Positions 60,251 to 64,000 of a stretch of DNA of 64,000 nucleotides are shown here, piece by piece. Both the position numbers and the translations under genes were made by a program. Position 1 is the stretch's first letter, and each line of letters begins with the position of its first letter. Origin of the DNA: Aspidiotus rigidus (lineage: Eukaryota > Arthropoda > Insecta > Hemiptera > Diaspididae); the NCBI GenBank assembly GCA_035079385.1, contig JAVHKY010000061.1, forward strand, positions 1,302,001 through 1,366,000. Reading direction: 5' to 3'. A model generated the notes under the pieces. That model had not been told where the DNA came from, did not search any database, and was given only the letters and a program-made list of their open reading frames with translations.

Positions 60251-60628
60251 CATGAAACTCCTGCTTGGTTGTTCGGTCTTATTTTTATTGAATGGGTAAT
60301 GAACGTGACTTATCACGAGGCCATTAGAATGACGCCATACCAGACGGTATTTGGGCAAAAAGCTTAAGTAGACCTCAAAACAAATACCTCGCAAGAATTT
60401 CTTTAGAAAATGACAAGTGGTATTCTGGAAGAACATATATTGGCTCCGCTGTCGTCGGGGACAGAGGTAGACGACCTTGAAGTACGTGATGCGTTAGAGA
60501 CCAAAGTACCTGTGGACGACTTTCAACCGCATCTGCTGCTGAGGGAGTCAACGTATCTACGCACAACTCAGGGGAAAACGACATATTTTTATACACGGCC
60601 TAGAATTACCTGCTACAGTAGACATTGA
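60251..60628 (+). pseudogene. Retroelement integrase C-terminal fragment
   Basis: One plus-strand frame reads WLFGLIFIEWVMNVTYHEAI then RMTPYQTVFGQKA, stop. The pattern N-(T/S)-YH-AI-MTPYE-VFG is the end of the DDE integrase core as found in Ty3/Gypsy-like and KRBA2-like integrases. After two stops the same frame continues as MTSGILEEHILAPLSSGTEV. The catalytic part is missing and the frame is broken. It is a fragment of an old retroelement; no other part of that element is visible next to it. Confidence 0.55.
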
Positions 60629-61316
60629 CAATGACAGGTGCTGAAGCTTGCCTCGGCAACAACGAAACTATCACGACTAGTTTGGATTTCTTTTTGTCTG
60701 TTTTTTGAAGTAATATTTGACGAAGCAACTGATTTGCTGCTACATGTACATATTACGTTTCATAAAATTATTAGTAAATATCTCGTCTCTTCCTCTTCAT
60801 ACGCTCATATTGTAATATTTTCAAATTCAATTGTTTACAAGCGTTCTGATTGGTTAAAACATGCTACCGAATGGCAATTTTTTTGCAGAATATACGTAGG
60901 TATTCGGCAAAGTGGTTGCCGAGTTCACGGATTCGGCAGTTTTGTTGCCGAGTCCACGGATTGAGTGATTACCTACATAAATTCGGCGTAACATATATGT
61001 AGACGGAAACGTAGGAAGATTGGCGTACGATTCAGAAAATGCGTACGTTCGATCTTATATATGGTAGCTGTAGATGAAGAACGCATCTATTCAGTTGTTT
61101 ATGACGACGCTAATCGATCAACCCTAGAATATTCAAAGGCCATGAGCTCATAATTTATAATTATATATAATTATTCGTACTTGCATATTTGCATGATTTC
61201 TTTTTTTGGTGGTGAATTGGCTCCCGGCGAATTGTCCAGTTCCCGAGTTCGGAATTCAATTATATTTTCTCGAACATAGATAATAAACTAGTTGTATTCC
61301 ATAATTGTTTTCTTAG

Positions 61317-61454
61317 AAAATGACTGGAACTGTCGCTAAGCATGTTACGATTGTCAGTGAATTATCGAATATTGTGAGTGACCGACGTTTACTGGAAGTA
61401 TCCGAAATCGAACAAGAAATAACTTGTCAGAATCAGCATTCTCATCAATTACAA
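61317..61454 (+). CDS. Vps45: Vps45 exon 8
   Basis: Acceptor TTTCTTAG, donor GTATGT. Reads [20 protein letters not shown] then [19 protein letters not shown], residues 323-368. KMSGTVSKHVTVVGELS--V--R-LLEVSE-EQEL-CQ is the family pattern. It resumes the protein directly after exon 7, showing that the 5.7-kb insertion-filled intron is spliced cleanly in phase 0. Confidence 0.95.
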
Positions 61455-61813
61455 GTATGTTCATAATATTCTAAATTTGATAATTGAAATAAGTTAATAC
61501 AATTCATACTATGAAGTCTCATATCTTGAAATCATTTACGAAGAAAATGTTTCCGATTTTACTAAAGTACTTATTTGCTATCTTCTTTGAAGACTTTTCA
61601 TAGAGTGGTTCAAGGAGAAATTACAATGATTTTAGCCAAGAATTTTATCAAACTTCTTTGGAGTGCTATTTTCTGACATAAGTTAGGTATTAAGAAACAA
61701 TGTTTGTACATAGGCCTAGTTACTGGTGAACTTAAAAAGGTATTATGGATTAACCTTTCTGACGAATTATAAAATGGAAAACATTCAACGAATTTTGCGA
61801 GTACCGAAATAAA

Positions 61814-62062
61814 ATGTGTGAAAGATCCCAAAAGATTGTCAGTGCATCGAAAATTCGTCATGCTTCGGTCTCTTTTCTCTGTAATACTTATTTGACTTGT
61901 AAGCATCTACCGGTACTCGGTTTATTAATTAAGCTGAAGTTTTGCACTGTTCTTGCCGAAGGTAGAAATGTACTGCTTGAACTGAAGGAAAAAAAAAGAG
62001 TGACCTACAAAAGCGCTTTTACAAGTAGTACATGGGGAGCTTATTTCTTGCTTCTAATTTAG
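61814..62062 (+). pseudogene. SWIM-type MULE transposase remnant in Vps45 intron 8
   Basis: The plus-strand frame contains CNTYLTCKHLPVLGLLIKLK then RNVLLELKEKKRVTYKSAFT. It aligns with the SWIM end of the 19.8-kb copy (STCSCPFFLKTLMCKHVLGL, then LIRMK, KNVPLSQKRKRGRP). The CKH half of the zinc site remains while the first Cys-x-Cys is lost. It opposes the orientation of the other two copies. No iterated-word ends were identified around it. Confidence 0.5.
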
Positions 62063-62642
62063 AGCTTATTCTATCATTTCATTTTCTAATACTTAACATT
62101 TTTAATGATTTCAACGATAATAGTATTTCTGCCAAATACGGAAAGGGGTATCTCAACCATGACTGTATATTATGTGGAATAACTCTTGAATAAAGCAGCG
62201 TTGAAGGTTTTGTCATTGTATTTAATTTGTAGAATGTGTGTCTGTAGACGTTAATAAGCCTAACCTTCTTCATTGAACTGTTATTTCATTTTCTTCATTT
62301 GTTCCCCATGTATCGCCGTAGTTTAGATACTCCTTTCGATCTTTCCCCGCTGCGCTCCAATGCTGCCCGGTTCGAATAGGCCTATTCTCAATACCACCGC
62401 ATCATTATTCCAACGTTCGTTGGATTTATTTATTATGGTACAGAATTCTAATTTAATGTTCTGGTATAGATTTTCCCACCCACTTTCACCTTTTTCCTCG
62501 TTTAGTTTCTTATACATTTTGTAATTGACGCTGAATCGGTTTCAGAATGATAGCTCGTTTGAAAAAAACACCTTCGAAACTTTATACGATTTTTATTTTG
62601 GTATTTATGTGATATTGTAATTATCGATTTTTTTCTTCCTAG
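62063..62642. other. Vps45 intron 8, 3' part
   Basis: No repeat or domain recognised. Ends in the pyrimidine-rich TTTTTTCTTCCTAG acceptor. Confidence 0.5.
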
Positions 62643-62804
62643 AATATTAAAAGTATTTTATCAAAAAAAGAAATTCGACGAGAAGAAGCTATTAAATTAG
62701 TCATGCTGTACGCATTGAAGTACCACAGTCATCCTAATAATGATATTAATGGACTCATTAATAGACTTGTCAGCGACTTCGAAGTTTCGCAACATCGTAT
62801 TCGA
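62643..62804 (+). CDS. Vps45: Vps45 exon 9
   Basis: Acceptor TTCCTAG, donor GTAAGT. Reads NIKSILSKKEIRREEAIKLV then MLYALKYHSHPNND, residues 369-422. LVMLYALHYE is the conserved helical segment of domain 3b. Confidence 0.95.
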
Positions 62805-63660
62805 GTAAGTTTTGTCTGTATTATGTGGATGTGTGTGTGTGTGTAAGTGTGGGTCAAACGTCGTTGATGGCGAATGTTATAAATTTCAAGTATTCTTTAC
62901 TCACCTTGCGAGTCATTTTCAAGGTTGAAACGTTAATTTGAATGATTTTTGCACATCGACTCTTCGATCTTGAAATTTGATGAGTCGCGCTCTCTGCTAA
63001 TATCGACCATTTCATGGGAATGGAAGAGGGGGGTGCAAATATTTTGTTAACCAGTTTCTCGTGAATAAATTCCTTTTGAAAAATTTCTGCAGAGTCTTCT
63101 TTTTTGGAAGGTTATCCATGTTCTAAATGAGAAGTTGCGGGAAGTACGTATTTTCGCAGCCGACAGAAAAAATGAAAAATAGCTGCTGCTGTGAAGTCTA
63201 CGTCGTCGAACAAGTTTTTGTGTGTCGATATATCCGAGATGAGAAATGATGACTTAACAAAACTGAAACAATTTTGAGTATTGCCTTCCATTTGTGGCGT
63301 CGATCTTATTCTGTACTTCTCTTTTATAAGGCTGGTACTTTCGGAGCTTATCAAATTGGAAAGGAAGGGAGAAAACACAAATTTCGAAACACAATTTACG
63401 CAAACTGAACCGAACACCGCCAGTTTCACCCATTCAGGGCTAAGGTTCGACGTAAAAAACTTTCAAGTCCGAAGGTTATGCGCCCAGACGCTCGGACACA
63501 TATTTTGAGATTAGGGTAGGGGTAGGGGTAGAGAAAAGACATGAACATGTCAAAAGTTTATAAAGTTGCACAGGAATTTAGAATCTGGTAGTGAAAAAAG
63601 AAAATAAGAAGATAAAATGTAATAACGGTATTATCTTCAAAAAATTTTCCTATTTTCCAG
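62805..63660. other. Vps45 intron 9
   Basis: Contains a short (TG)n run at ~62828-62845 and a GGGGTA repeat at ~63513-63530. No other feature. Ends in TATTTTCCAG. Confidence 0.5.
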
Positions 63661-63762
63661 CTCATACACAAGGTTATTACGTATGGTAAGAAGAAAATTG
63701 AACCTTTCAAGAATTTTGGTACCCAAGAAGCTGTTATGCACGTGACCAAGCGTATTTTCAAG
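63661..63762 (+). CDS. Vps45: Vps45 exon 10 (last exon in window)
   Basis: Acceptor TTTTCCAG, donor GTGGGT. Reads LIHKVITYGKKKIEPFKNFG then TQEAVMHVTKRIFK, residues 423-456. It corresponds to the V-YGGKR-R-SDLF---A---TK-FLKGLKG region. The gene continues past the window. The remaining 238 bases are intron with nothing recognised. Confidence 0.93.
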
Positions 63763-64000
63763 GTGGGTTGCGATAATCTTTTCAATCGATTCGATGGGGA
63801 GGAGGCGAAGGGCTAGTGCCAGAAAAGATGAGCTCGTATACTTGAAATTGAAACAAAATTCCTTACTTTAAATTACAATTATTCATCTTTTACTTCCTAT
63901 CAATATTACATTGGTCAGAATAATGCTGAACTTGCGGTATCAAATGTCTGAAAACATACATGCTAAATCCGTATTGGTTCTTTCATCGTCTTCCATGGCT

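Larger units (their letters stand above)
55994..61237. mobile_element. Large word-terminated TIR element in Vps45 intron 7
   Basis: GGACAATTCGCCG at 55994-56006 has its exact complement at 61225-61237. Next to it on the left are the related words TAATTTGCC and AAATTCACCGG, and on the right (complement) CCAATTCACC, so each end carries a short iterated AATTCGCC/AATTCACC word. The 5.24-kb interval contains a Penelope-like remnant, another word-terminated element (58.7-59.3 kb), a dispersed repeat, a LINE tail and an integrase fragment. It nearly fills intron 7. I cannot show that the two ends moved as one unit; they may be ends of two copies. Confidence 0.45.
53935..63762 (+). other. Vps45: Vps45 locus, exons 1-10 (3' end outside window)
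   Basis: Vps45 is a Sec1/Munc18 protein that binds syntaxin-type SNAREs on Golgi-to-endosome and early endosomal membranes and controls fusion there. Ten exons were joined by eye, all with GT-AG sites and matching phases: 53935-54027, 54098-54296, 54402-54551, 54844-54980, 55052-55162, 55265-55399, 55469-55609, 61317-61454, 62643-62804 and 63661-63762. They give 456 residues; family members have about 570, so the final ~110 residues lie beyond the window. Introns are short (70-290 bases) except intron 7 (5.7 kb), intron 8 (1.2 kb) and intron 9 (0.86 kb). No frameshift or stop was found. Confidence 0.95.

Overview
This is nuclear DNA from an animal, most likely an insect. It is AT-rich, with very long repeat-filled introns and GT-AG splice sites, and it carries exons of two animal genes on the + strand. 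A hemipteran is my guess from its general character (GGTACC-type words, many TC/GA microsatellites, Penelope-like and Mutator-like debris). No marker in the window settles the order.

Gene 1 is a Shab/Kv2 delayed-rectifier potassium channel. The large core exon (10556-11411) encodes S1 to S6 and the selectivity filter. A cytoplasmic exon lies at 14737-14906, an exon with the conserved Kv2 distal C-terminal box at 40144-40599, and the proposed last exons at 44900-45056 and 49130-49698 (stop codon). The N-terminal T1 domain must lie before the window, so positions 1-10555 are probably Shab intron. At least 39 kb of the window is this one gene.

Gene 2 is Vps45, a Sec1/Munc18-family protein. Ten in-phase exons between 53935 and 63762 give 456 residues that follow the family closely. 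The last ~110 residues lie beyond the window. Its intron 7 (55610-61316) is swollen to 5.7 kb by nested insertions.

The rest is mobile-element debris, mostly in introns. (a) Penelope-like elements (PLEs: RT plus GIY-YIG endonuclease) occur at five loci. Three of them (1.3-4.1, 7.8-9.1 and 11.7-12.9 kb) are inverted, fold-back arrangements of the element's 3' end. (b) SWIM-zinc-finger Mutator-like (MULE) transposase remnants occur at 19.8-20.4, 43.2-43.9 and 61.8-62.1 kb. (c) A tyrosine-recombinase (DIRS-like) retroelement remnant lies at 45.5-47.3 kb. (d) LINE and integrase fragments lie at 60.0-60.6 kb. (e) Several short TIR/fold-back elements, tRNA-like SINE pieces, microsatellites and a degenerate tandem array complete the picture.

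The most interesting pattern is a set of elements whose two ends carry a short word repeated several times, in opposite orientation at the two ends. Each element has its own word: AACGATAAA at 19.6/20.6 kb, a GCACGCC word at 42.9/44.2 kb, GTTTGCGCAAATTGAA at 58.7/59.3 kb, TTGCCGCAA at 29.7/30.8 kb, ACAATTCGCCG at 56.0/61.2 kb, and CCCAATACGTGAAATGAGC at 16.3/18.2 kb. Two of them enclose SWIM-MULE transposase remnants. I infer a Mutator-like, Foldback-type family with fast-changing iterated termini. This is a hypothesis from one window.
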